A DNA stretch of 64,000 nucleotides, from NCBI RefSeq assembly GCF_036711975.1, contig NC_091970.1, positions 3,665,501 through 3,729,500 on the forward strand, in the 5' to 3' direction. This document shows, piece by piece, positions 47,801-57,597 of the stretch (positions are counted from its first letter, which is position 1; each line of letters opens with the position of its first letter). The notes under the pieces are model-generated. The model was not told the DNA's origin. It worked only from the letters and a program-made list of their open reading frames with translations, and did no database searches. The translations under genes and the position numbers were made by a program. This stretch comes from Onthophagus taurus. Taxonomy: Eukaryota; Arthropoda; Insecta; Coleoptera; Scarabaeidae.

Positions 47801-48646
47801 TCACTTTGACATCTAATCTTTATTATTTTAATTTATTACCTTTTTAGATATCTGAGGCATTGAAAATAGCATTAAGCGGTTGGGGAAAATCAGCGATTCA
47901 ACCATTCGATGAAGTGATTGAAACTACAACAGCTTTATCAGTTACAACACCAGAACCTCCGGATTACGACAAGATGTGGATACAATTTAGAGCATTGCAA
48001 TATTCTATTTTTACGACGTGTTTCGTGGAAGTTTTGGGCGGATTTTTCTTCCTTGCGACCGCTATTTTCATTGTTAAGGATCGGAAAAAAATCGATGATA
48101 CGATTAAAGGTAAAATGTTTGATATGTCAAAGTTAATTGTTAACCAATGATGAATAATTGATTTTTGTGCTTTTCTTTAACGTTTTAGTTAATTTTTATG
48201 TCTCCGATTGAGTGTAATAAAACTTTGTTCCGAAGCTTAAATTAACCAAATCCGCTTAAAAGTATATAAACTTTTTTTTTTAATCCTTTTAATTTAGATA
48301 CTCTATCAAAAAAGCAAGTCGAAGAATTCCCACCGGAAGCTGTAGTCTCTCGGTACACCAGAAATGGATTTGAATAAGCTCTCCCGTAGTTTGTACGTTT
48401 TTTCTTTCTCAGACATTATTCACGAAGGTGTTGGACACAAACTCTATTTATATTAACACAACAAGAATGAACTATTTGTTTAGATTTGTCTGTTGTTTAA
48501 AAACGAAATTAACCTTTTAAATGTGGGTGGATTGTCTCGAATTAGTTATTAAATTACTTGATCCCCTTCTTTTTAACTTACTAATTTTGGTTTGTTTAAT
48601 TTTAGGCACACGAACGGATCCGGAACGACGCAGTTTAATGCCTTGA
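38883..48646 (+). CDS. spin: Spinster-type lysosomal MFS transporter with multiple alternative exons
   Basis: Main model: 38883-39135, 45005-45201, 45253-45404, 45465-45665, 45718-45852, one of 45959-46220 or 46359-46620, 47157-47255, 47848-48109, then an end exon; about 546 residues. Spinster/SPNS proteins are late-endosome/lysosome efflux carriers for lysophospholipids or sugars. Family signatures: [38 protein letters not shown] (MFS motif A), [54 protein letters not shown] and [15 protein letters not shown]; about 12 membrane segments. An alternative first exon (39591-39711, [13 protein letters not shown]) gives a shorter N-terminus. Three C-termini are possible (stops at 48150, 48377 and 48646). 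Its 5.3-kb first intron probably carries regulatory sites. Confidence 0.93.
39591..39711 (+). CDS. spin: Alternative first coding exon of spinster
   Basis: Forty residues ending [14 protein letters not shown], parallel to [11 protein letters not shown] of the main first exon, and the same phase-1 donor (GCAG|GTAAGT). It lacks the 50-residue acidic/serine-rich tail of the main isoform, which may hold sorting or phosphorylation signals. Confidence 0.75.
39712..45004. other. Large spinster intron with regulatory-looking islands
   Basis: No additional gene is supported. GC-richer blocks occur at about 40890-41420, 41820-42030, 42540-42720 and 43540-43800. At 41278-41285 TCACATGA matches an MITF/TFE-type M-box, preceded by a CCAAT element (ACCAATAG at 41252). 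A 49-base near-perfect palindrome lies at 42046-42094. A CTCF-like TAGATGGCG is at 44640-44648. The rest is AT-rich. Confidence 0.45.
42046..42094. repeat. Perfect 24-bp inverted repeat (palindrome with one central base)
   Basis: Left arm 42046-42069 starts TGCATTATAAACAACG and the right arm 42071-42094 is its exact reverse complement, with a single C between. Flanks continue the symmetry imperfectly (TTTTCGGA against TTCGAAAA). A related half, TTAATCGTTATTTATAATG, occurs at about 42249. It could form a cruciform or a hairpin RNA and may be the tip of a palindromic MITE. Confidence 0.8.
45959..46220 (+). CDS. spin: Spinster alternative internal exon A
   Basis: 262 bases, entering in phase 2 and leaving in phase 0: [20 protein letters not shown] to IVTDIML. 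It covers about two transmembrane helices and the loop between. Exon B immediately downstream has the same length and phases, so joining both would shift the frame, as expected for mutually exclusive exons. Confidence 0.85.
46359..46620 (+). CDS. spin: Spinster alternative internal exon B
   Basis: 262 bases: [20 protein letters not shown] to IVCDILL. It aligns end to end with exon A (shared CAFGL.SAPL, W-IV-DI-L pattern) but differs widely in sequence. Exon B is the one closer to fly spinster as I remember it ([16 protein letters not shown]). Confidence 0.85.
47337..47830. repeat. Degenerate intronic repeat shared with the spinster 3' flank
   Basis: Blocks at about 47337-47540 and 47690-47820 share runs such as TTAATTAATTAATAATTTTCCCATTT, GAGGTTATGT, GTCACTTT and AAACGCGTTTTATTAA with segments at 49192-49370 and 49380-49520. 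They look like four diverged copies of one element of about 200 bases. No terminal structure can be defined. Confidence 0.5.
48298..48377 (+). CDS. spin: Spinster alternative C-terminal exon
   Basis: Spliced from the donor AAAG|GTAAAA at 48109/48110 it adds [20 protein letters not shown] and six more residues before TAA. Reading through the same donor instead gives [13 protein letters not shown] and stops at 48150. A third acceptor at 48605 gives [13 protein letters not shown] and stops at 48646. All three keep frame. Confidence 0.75.
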
Positions 48647-49814
48647 TGTGTCAACGAAAATTGAACTGGTTTATTTAAGAAAAATTATTGAGAAATCAAG
48701 TTGAGGAAGTCAATTAAATATATAAAAATTTTAAATTATATTAAATCTTAAAGTTTATTTGTATTCCGTGAATACAAGGAAATGAGATTAAGCTGAAATC
48801 GACATATCGGCACCGATTTCGAAGAAAACTGAGTTGAGCTTCCGGATGGTTTTGTTTGTTTGGTTTTTTAGAGTGTTAATTAAGGAGAGATGTCTTAAAA
48901 ATAATCCCATTATTTATTCCTGGTCTTTTATTGTATTAATTTAAGACTGAAACCTGTACATAATTAATGAAATCGTATATTTGATGAGGAATCATTTTTG
49001 AAATCGTTTTATATCTATTTTTCTTTTTAAATAAAATAAAAGTTTAAAGATTAAAGAGGTTTTATTTATTGTTTTAAAAATATATTTATTAGTTGCTGAA
49101 CTAGTTCTAACCAAAGAATGAAGTACACAAACATTTACTAAAAAAAAACCTTTTATTATTGTTAAATAATTAATAACTTTTTAATTAAATAAATTTATGG
49201 ATTATGTCACTTTTAAAATCCCCTAAAGTGACAACTTTTTAATAATTAAATTACTAATTCAATATAATTTATTGATAAAAATGCGTTTTATTAATATTTA
49301 CTCTAAAAAATAATGTTTATAATTGTGTTTGATAAAAGAATTGGTTAATTAATTAGTAATTTTCCCATTTAAATGAATAATCTTTTAGTTAAAAATAAAT
49401 TTGGGGTTATGTCGCTTTTAAAATCCCCTAAATTGACAACTTTGTAATAATTAAATTACTATTTCAAAGTATTTGAAATTTTTTTATTTATTAATAAAAA
49501 TGTGTTTTAATAAATTAGTAATTTAAATAAAATGAATGTTTAAAGTATAAAGTTTTTATTTATTAATTTAAAGATATATTTTATATAATAGTCAAAAAGT
49601 AATAGTAGTAGTTCATTTTTACTCATTAAATCAAAAAATGAAACACAAACACTTACTACATAAGAAAAAAAGTTTTAAACAACACAAATCTAACAAATAT
49701 CACAAAAAAAAACATAAACTGGGGTCACATCAATACCTAGTATTCTTATCATTAAATCAGTATACTCATCACATTTCTCACCCCACAATATAAATACTTA
49801 TAAACAACAGTCAT
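48647..49814. other. Spinster 3'UTR and convergent gap to Chk2
   Basis: No gene. Possible spinster poly(A) signals lie near 49030 (AAATAAAATAAAAG). Two diverged copies of an element (49192-49370 and 49380-49520) each contain TTATGTC.CTTTTAAAATCCCC and TTAATTAGTAATTT. A further pair, around 49120 and 49635, shares ATGAA.CACAAACA.TTACTA. Confidence 0.5.
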
Positions 49815-51509
49815 TTAATCAACTGAAGTTTCGATAACTTCTTTAGAAAGTTTGATTCGCTTTGATTGTTGCTCGTAATCCTCCAAATCAGATTCGGATT
49901 GTACACATGCCGTTTGGTAATTATTATACATCAAATTGTTAATTTTCCTTATTAACTTTTTGTCGTCTTGAAACCACGGGTGATCAACAACTTCGTCAAT
50001 GCTAAATCGTTTCGTCGCGTCGCAAACCAACATATTTTTAATTAAATTCTTCCCGTTATCCGAAATTTCGCCCCACAATGAATCCGCCATTGCGAATTTC
50101 CCGGCTAAAATCATTTTTGCTAAAGCCTGGTTCTTGGCGGCGGACTTAGGTGCTCTAAACGGTAATTCTTGCGATAACATGTAATACAAAATAACCCCTA
50201 AACTCCAAACGTCAACTTTTTTCCCGTAAGCTGTTACGGAAGGATTAAATATTTCCGGCGCGCTAAAATAAGGAGTTCCACATTTCGTTTTCATAAACGA
50301 TTGATCCAACATCATTTTACTTAATCCAAAGTCGGAAATTTTTATCATATTATCGTCTTTATCACTTTCTTTTTTAAGTAAAATATTTTCTGGCTTTAAA
50401 TCTCGGTGGATTATATTAATACTGTGGAGGTGTTGAACGGCAACAACAATTTGGTAAAAAAGGTACTTAACTTGAGATTCTGACAATCGCTGTGGTGAAA
50501 TTAGATAAGTTAATTCCCCACCTTCCATATAATCCATTATTATAAAGTATCCACTTGATGTTTCTTCGATTTCTTTCAGAGAAATAAGAAAGGGCTAAAA
50601 CAAATTAAATTAGTACGTTTAAAATCGATAAATTTTAGATCTCACATGATTCAGCTGCTTTAAAATATTAATTTCTTTCTGGATGTTTTCTGGTCGATTC
50701 AATGTTTTGTTACGATTTGATGTATTTTTTAGAATACGTTTGCACGCGTACGGTTGACAAGTGTACTAAATTAAAATTTAAATTAAAATTATTTAAAAAG
50801 CTTTTATCAATTTGGTAAGAAATTATAGGAGATGTGGATTTCCTTGACTTTGAAGTTGTTATTTAATAACATATTAAAAACTTACTTTTTCAAACACTAA
50901 ACGAACGACTCCACAAGCTCCTTGCCCCAAAACATGCGAAACTTCATATTTTTCTTTTAACCCTTCTGGTAAATAATCTTCATTTAAACTTAGCAACGAA
51001 ATAAACTTGTAAACTAAGATTTAATTATTATAATAAGAAATTAAAAATGTAATTAATAAACTAACTTGTAAGTTTCCTACTATAAATTGCAATGCGGTCT
51101 CCGCTTTGTAATATGCATTGTCTGTCTTTGCCTATTAATCTTCCGTTTAAAAATGTCCCATTTCGACTTTTATCGTGGATACGGATTGTTCTATCGGAAC
51201 ACATTTCTATGTGGAAATGTTCTTTGCTTATACTCCCGAGAGAAACGGAGGGAGGAAATGTATTTTGAGATAAAACGACGTTGCAAGTATTCGGGTTACG
51301 GCCCAAAGTAAATGTTGGCTTCTCTAAATCTGTATTAAATTGTAACATTTGTGATTTATTAGTTTATTAATCTTACCGAAATTAGAAATTGTCCTAATCG
51401 TGGAAAGTAATCGCCCCCAATAATTCGGAGGCGACTGAAAAAGATTTGTTGTTGTTGGTGTTAACTCAGGGATTCCTGGGCTTAAAGTTTCGGGTAAAGG
51501 ACAGGACAT
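49815..51509 (-). CDS. lok: Checkpoint kinase 2 (Chk2/loki), apparent 2-base frameshift
   Basis: Nuclear Ser/Thr kinase of the DNA damage response, activated by ATM. Exons 51509-51377, 51329-51066, 51013-50886, 50765-50646 and 50596-49815, about 474 residues. N-terminal S/T-P sites (TLSPGIPELTP), FHA domain (FTLGRNPNTC, SISKEHFHIE, DKSRNGTFLNG), then a kinase domain: glycine loop LGQGACGVV, lysine in ACKRILK, HRDLKPENILL, DFGLSKM, the activation-loop TKCGTPYFSAPE, and a basic C-terminal tail (QQSKRIKLSK). At the start of the last exon the expected reading (after LKQLNH: PFLISLKEIEET) is broken by an extra dinucleotide in CAGAGAGAAAT (50577-50586). Everything on either side fits, so this is either a sequence error, a polymorphism or a real lesion. 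Confidence 0.88.
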
Positions 51510-52378
51510 GATTAAACGATTTTTATTAAACTAATTAAACACTAACAGGTAAACAAGGAAATAGGAATAAGATACATTTCACGAGTAACGAACGAATAAC
51601 CACAAAAACGTGCTCGTTTTAAAGCTATTGGTCGGCAGCTTCTTCGCCTTCCGAACTAATATCACGTGGTGTTGCAGCTGCGCATTAAAAATTCGTCTTT
51701 ATTTCTTATCTCTTTTCTTCTCCAAACAAACCCACACAAAAGAATCGAAAAAAAATCCTTGTAAAACTTAGAGAGCAGGTAAAGAAAAATTTTATGGTTA
51801 AATACCGAAAAAAGGGACACAGGTAACAAAATTTATTTAAATTTTAAATCTAATTTATTTAGAAATTTCAAATAAATCTAATAAATACATTTACAAATAC
51901 AAATTAAAAATTATAAATTTTGAAATGTCAAATTGACGTTTACTGTCACATTGAGGTTTAATATGACACTTAACGTCAATTAAAAATTAAATTAATAAAC
52001 ATATTTTTGTATGGAAAATTGGGAATTTACACAATATCCAATTTTAAAATAACGATAACGAACTGACCCTTTTCATTTTCTTATCGTATCTTATTGCATA
52101 AAACGGTGGGTTTATAAACAGCTGATTGGACAACACTGAACTTTTCAAACCTCATCAAATTCCCATTGGTTCAACACACGTGTTTACTTCTTTAAGTTAA
52201 CCTTTTAAGATTATTGCACAAAATCTTTAAACACTTCATTTAAAACCAGTTAAAAACAACATTCCGCTCAATAATAACGTTTAATCGATTTCGTTCGCTT
52301 CAAATAAAGTTTATTAAGTAAGATTGGTTAGATTTTAATTTTAACTTAATAATTTTTTCTTAATTATTCTTTAAGGAG
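51510..52378. promoter_or_regulatory. Divergent promoter region of Chk2 and GART
   Basis: Head-to-head interval of 869 bases. A GC-richer block next to Chk2 (51590-51690) contains ATCACGTGGTG, an E-box, and CAGCTGCGC; another E-box CACACGTGTTT lies near 52180, close to GART. CAGCTGATTGG at about 52120-52130 includes an inverted CCAAT box. E-boxes before a purine-synthesis gene fit Myc-type control, which is inference. Confidence 0.45.
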
Positions 52379-55300
52379 ATGAGTTCAAACGTTTTAATTA
52401 TCGGATCTGGAGGAAGAGAGCACGCAATTACCTGGAAATTATCTCAAAGTAATCACTTAAAAAACATTTTTGTTGCCCCCGGAAGTTTCGCAATTGGAAA
52501 TGAACCCAAAGTTAAAATTATTAACATTGATATCAAGAATTTTGAGGTAAATTTCATAAAATTTAATACATAACCTTTAAATTATAAATAAACGTCACTT
52601 TGACAGCATATGTCATTTTTGATATTTAATTAATTTAATTTTAGTTAATTTCAAATTGGTGTGTTACAAACGATATAAATCTCGTGATAATCGGCCCGGA
52701 AGATCCTCTCGCAAATGGAATAGCCGATACCCTAACATTAAAAGGAATTAAAGTTTTTGGTCCGAAAAAAGATGGTGCTCGAATCGAATCGGATAAAAAT
52801 TGGGCGAAATCCTTTTTTGATCGTTACAATATTCCAACGGCTCGTTGGAAATCGTTCGAACACGCGGATGAAGCTAAAAATTATATTAATACGAGTACTT
52901 TTCCGGCTTTGGTTGTTAAAGCTTCAGGATTAGCCGCCGGAAAAGGTGTGATAGTTGCTTCCAATAAAAAAGAAGCTTGCGAAGCTGTTGATGAAATTTT
53001 AACGTCTCAAAAATTTGGAAAAGCCGGTCAAATTATCGTCGTTGAAGAATTACTCGAAGGTGAAGAAATTTCCGTTTTAGCTTTTTCCGATGGGAAATGT
53101 GTCAAAGCGATGCTCCCCGCTCAAGATCATAAACGAATTTTCGACGGGGATAAAGGCCCAAACACTGGGGGAATGGGTGCTTATTGCCCTTGCCCTTTAT
53201 TAAGCGATGATGATTTAAAAATAGTCGAAGAAATAGTTTTGAAACGAACATTAATGGGATTTAAGCAAGAAAAAATCGATTATAAAGGTGTTTTATACGC
53301 CGGATTAATGTTAACTAGGGATGGGCCAAAAGTCCTCGAATATAACTGTCGATTTGGCGACCCCGAAACAGAAGTAATCTTACCATTATTAGATACTGAT
53401 TTATTCGAAATCATGATGAGTTGTTGCAACGAAAGTTTAAGTACCCAAAAAATTAATTGGAAACAAAATTTAACTGCAGTCGGTGTTGTAATGGCTTCAA
53501 GAGGTTATCCCGAAACTTCAAGTAAAGGTCAAATAATAAAAAATGTTGATAAAGTCACATCGAAACCAGAAAATGTTGTTTTTCATTGCGGCACCACTTT
53601 AAACGATGGAAATTTAGTTACTAACGGAGGAAGAGTTTTAATTTGCGTCACATTAACCCCAAGCCTACAATTATCATCGATTAAAGCTTTAAAATGTTGT
53701 AAAATGATTCAATTCGATGGTGCGCAATATAGAAGTGATATCGCTCATAAAGGAATTGCTAGATCAATTCTTGAGCGTGGTAAAATGACTTATAAAGAAA
53801 GCGGGGTTGATATCACGGCTGGAAATGATTTAATTACCCATATAAAACCAAGTGCAAAATCCACCGATCGTGTTGGAGTTATGGGGGGATTAGGGGGATT
53901 CGGCGGATTGTTCGATTTGAAAGCTTCGGGTTATAACGATCCCATTTTAGTTTCCGGAACCGATGGAGTCGGAACAAAATTAAAAGCACGTTATTGTAAT
54001 TTAATTAATTAATCAAAAATTAAATTAATATTTTTAGATTGCACAAGAAATCGGCATCCATAACACAATCGGAATTGATTTAGTTGCAATGTGTGTTAAC
54101 GATATTCTCGCAAACGGAGCTGAACCATTATTTTTCTTGGATTATTTCGCCTGCGGAGTTTTAGACGTTAAAGTGGCTAAAGAAGTTATTTCTGGGATCG
54201 CCGATGGGTGTAAATTAGCTGGATGCTCGCTTTTAGGTACAATTTTAAAATTAATTTTAATACGTAACCTCGATAAGTCATTGTCAATTTGACAGACGTT
54301 ATTGGCGCCATCTATTATCAATAATCATAAGTTAATATTATTTAAAATTAATTGTTTTAAATTAATTTTTTAGGAGGTGAAACTGCCGAAATGCCCGATA
54401 TGTACCCACCGGGTGAATATGATTTAGCAGGATTCGCTGTTGGGGCCGTTGAAAAGACAAATTTTTTGCCGAAAGTGAACGAAATCCAACCGGGTGATTT
54501 AGTTATCGGATTACCATCAAGTGGAGTACACAGTAACGGTTTTAGCCTTGTTAGGAAAGTGATGAAAATAGCCAACGTTAATTACAAAGATATCGCCCCA
54601 TTCAGTTCAAACAAAAAAAGTTTCGGTGAAGAGCTTTTAACCCCCACAAAAATCTATGTAAAAGGATTAATAAAAGCGGCATCTTCCGGAAAATTAAAGG
54701 CATTCGCTCACATAACAGGGGGTGGGCTCTTAGAAAACATTCCAAGGGTGCTCCCAAAACAACTGGGTGTTACGTTAGATGCTAAAAATTGGAAAATTCC
54801 CGAAGTTTTTACTTGGTTAGCAACATTAGGAGGAATAAACGAATTCGAATTGTTAAGAACTTTTAATTGCGGAATTGGTGGAGTTGTAATAATCGATAAA
54901 ACACACAAAAACGAAATTTTAAACCTCTTATCGGAATACGATCCTACGATAATCGGTCAAATTCGAAATAAAGAGAACAAACCACAAGTTTTCGTCGAAA
55001 ATTTCACTCAAACGATGGAAATAAACATGAGAAAATACATTCCACAAACAATAAATCAAATTGGGACTAAAAAGAAAGTTGGTGTTTTAATATCGGGAAG
55101 TGGGACCAATTTGCAAGCTTTAATTGACGCGACTTTCGATGATTCAATGCACGTGGGGGCTGAAATCGTTTTAGTTATATCAAATAAACCGGATGTTGAG
55201 GGATTAAAACGCGCTGAGAGAGCTAATATTCCAATAAAAGTGAGTTTAACATAACCTCAAAAAAAAAAGAAAATTAACAAAATCATTTTAGGTCCTAAAA

Positions 55301-55783
55301 CATGTTGATTACCCAACTAGGGAATTATTCGATGAAGCAATGCACAAAGAACTCGTTAAAAACGATGTTGAAATTGTCTGTTTAGCTGGATTTATGCGAA
55401 TTTTAAGCGGATGGTTCACAAAGCAGTGGCGGGGAAAACTGATTAATGTTCACCCCGCTTTATTACCATCATTTAAAGGGATTCATGCCCAAAGACAAGC
55501 ATTAGAAGCGGGAGTTTGCGTCACGGGATGCTCAGTTCATTTCGTTGATGTACTTTTAAAATTTAAAATTTTTATTTGAATTAAATTATTTTTGTTTTAG
55601 GAAAATGTTGATACGGGTGCAATAATAACTCAAGAAGCCGTTCCGATACAAATAAATGATACTGAAGAAATATTAACGGAAAGAATTAAAAAAGCTGAAC
55701 ATAAAGCTTTTCCGAGAGCACTAAAACTTTTAGCTGCAGAAAAAGTGAGGTTAGGTAACGATAATAAAGTAATTTGGATTTAA
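52379..55783 (+). CDS. Gart: GART, trifunctional purine biosynthesis enzyme (GARS-AIRS-GART)
   Basis: Catalyses steps 2, 3 and 5 of de novo purine synthesis in the cytosol. Exons 52379-52546, 52645-53985, 54038-54236, 54374-55239, 55292-55549 and 55601-55783 give 1004 residues, the normal size. GAR synthetase (1 to about 430): [19 protein letters not shown]-grasp region with [13 protein letters not shown] and [14 protein letters not shown] synthetase (about 440-790): [71 protein letters not shown] transformylase (from about 804): [39 protein letters not shown] with the catalytic Asn-His, and EAVPI. The second intron appears to use a GC donor (AAA|GCACGT, 53986-54037); if retained, it stops translation after eight codons. 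Confidence 0.96.
54304..54314 (-). promoter_or_regulatory. CTCF-like motif in a GART intron
   Basis: GGCGCCATCTA within the 137-base third intron of GART, directly after a TGACAGACG sequence. It is the only site in this set located inside a short housekeeping-gene intron. Confidence 0.35.
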
Positions 55784-55887
55784 TTTTTATATTAAAATAA
55801 AGTTAGAAATAAAAATTTATTATTTTTATTATTATATAATTACTTTTACTGTTGAATAAGAGATATCACTCAAAATGTTTAATTTCA

Positions 55888-56529
55888 TTATTTTAAATCG
55901 TTCATAACTTTCCTTAACATTTGGTTACATAACGCAGCGTATGGATTCAATTCAACCAACTAAAACAATTTTTTTAATTAAAAATGCAATTTAAATCGAT
56001 TAATTTTTACTTGAGATTTCGCAAATTGACTTCCAAGTTTGCTGGCTTCATCAAAATCGTCCCTTGCCGAATCGTTTTGTTCCCTTTTCCTATACAATAA
56101 CCCCCTTTGGCACAAAGACTGACAAAGCGTTCTTTTTTGGTTATTTCGAGCCAATTCAATCGCTTTCGTCAAATCAAGAAAAGCCTCTAAAAATGAATTA
56201 AGATTTAAAAAATAAAAATCGTTTTGATAATTACCGTTTTCCATGAATTTAAGTTGATAAATTTGGGCGCGATTGTTGTATAAGGAAGCTTTTTGTGGTG
56301 CAATATTTAAAGCTTCGTTAAGAATATTCAAAGCGTTCTCTAAATCGCCTTTTTCGGCGCGATTAATTGCCTCGATTTCTAATTCTTTCGCGTTAAGAAT
56401 TTCTTCGGTTTCTTCTTCAACGTCTTGAATCGTAGAGTTTAATTCTTCATCGTACGCTTCGGTTAATGGTAAACTTGGGTTGAAAATGCAGTTTAAAACT
56501 GCTTTATCGTGGTGACTTAAATCAACCAT
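55888..56529 (-). CDS. TTC36: TTC36, small tetratricopeptide repeat protein
   Basis: Exons 56529-56235, 56186-56011 and 55959-55888 encode 180 residues, close to vertebrate TTC36 (about 189). Signature stretches: HDKAVLNCIFNPSLPL near the start, AEKGDLENALNILNEALNI and ASLYNNRAQIYQL (TPR 1), AFLDLTKAIELA (TPR 2), CQRGLLYRKREQNDSARDDF (TPR 3) and the diagnostic ending LVELNPYAALCNQML. Known as an HSP70-interacting/co-chaperone-like protein linked to tyrosine metabolism in mammals. It converges tail-to-tail on GART with about 105 bases between stop codons. Confidence 0.93.
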
Positions 56530-57597
56530 TTTGAAGGATTAAAGTTTCTTAATCAGTTGGTGGAGGTTAAAAGAATGTGTTTTTATGCTTTCTTATATTC
56601 CTGTTATGTAAATTGTTGCTAGGTGTCTCTTTAAGTGGATATTTTGCATATTGAGTTGAAAAACAGGTTTTTTAATGATAAAATTTTTATTGAGTTATCT
56701 CATTTATTTATAGCATTTCTTTTAAATACATTTATAAATGCGTTTTCTATACATTTCCTATTTCCCAAAAACCGTGTTCGATTCATATTTATATTAATAA
56801 TAACTAATAACATTATTTTACATATTTTTTGTCGAAATATTAAGTTGGTAATATTTGACGTTTTAAAAATTTGACATGTCATTAATTTAAAAAGATCCTT
56901 TTTAAGGAATTTTGATAAATCGAACACGATTTGGACGAATTTCCAGTTAAATAACTTCCAACAAATTAAAAAAATATATGTATCGCTTTAAAGAATTACT
57001 CTTTCATAATAAAAGTCCGTAAAGACCCAAAAAAATGAGATTATAGAAGTAGGAGTAAAAACGAAAAGTTTCTTTTATATAAATCGTATAAATCCCTTCA
57101 TTTCTAAACAACTAAACATTTTTCCTAAAGAAAAATAAGGTAAGTCTAAATATTCATTATCACCAACAACTATTCATTAATTAATTATATTTTGTGGATA
57201 AAACGTTAACAAGTTATTTACACCGATCTCTGTTTATTGAGACTTCACTCCCATCTTTTTAAATAGAAATAACGGTAATTTTTTCTATAAATTAGTATAT
57301 AAAAACATAATTTGATGTAAACGTCAAAAACATAACCCAAAATTCGTGTTTAATCTGTCAAAGTGATATGGGGTAAAATAAAAGTAACTAGATTTAAAGA
57401 AAATTTACCGATTTTTCTTTAAATTTGTGATAAAAATAATAAACTGCACCTATTAACATTATCTATGCTTTGTAAATTTTCCTAAATACCATCAACAAAT
57501 AATAAACCACAAAAAAAATACAATGATTCGAATTATCTTTAATTATTATTTTGATGTTTTATGTGCGATACCAAAAGATTTCGTTTCCCTTCATCTT
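56530..57597. other. Intergenic region between TTC36 start and SEC62 3' end
   Basis: AT-rich, no gene seen. CGTGTTCGATT at 56769-56780 and its reverse complement AATCGAACACG near 56916-56927 form an 11-base inverted pair about 160 bases apart, too weak to call a transposon. The part before SEC62 is likely its 3'UTR. Confidence 0.5.

Noticed and set aside
56769-56928. Possible MITE or tRNA-like B box (GTGTTCGATTC) between TTC36 and SEC62
   Set aside because: Only an 11-base inverted pair, no A box, no cloverleaf and no target duplication.
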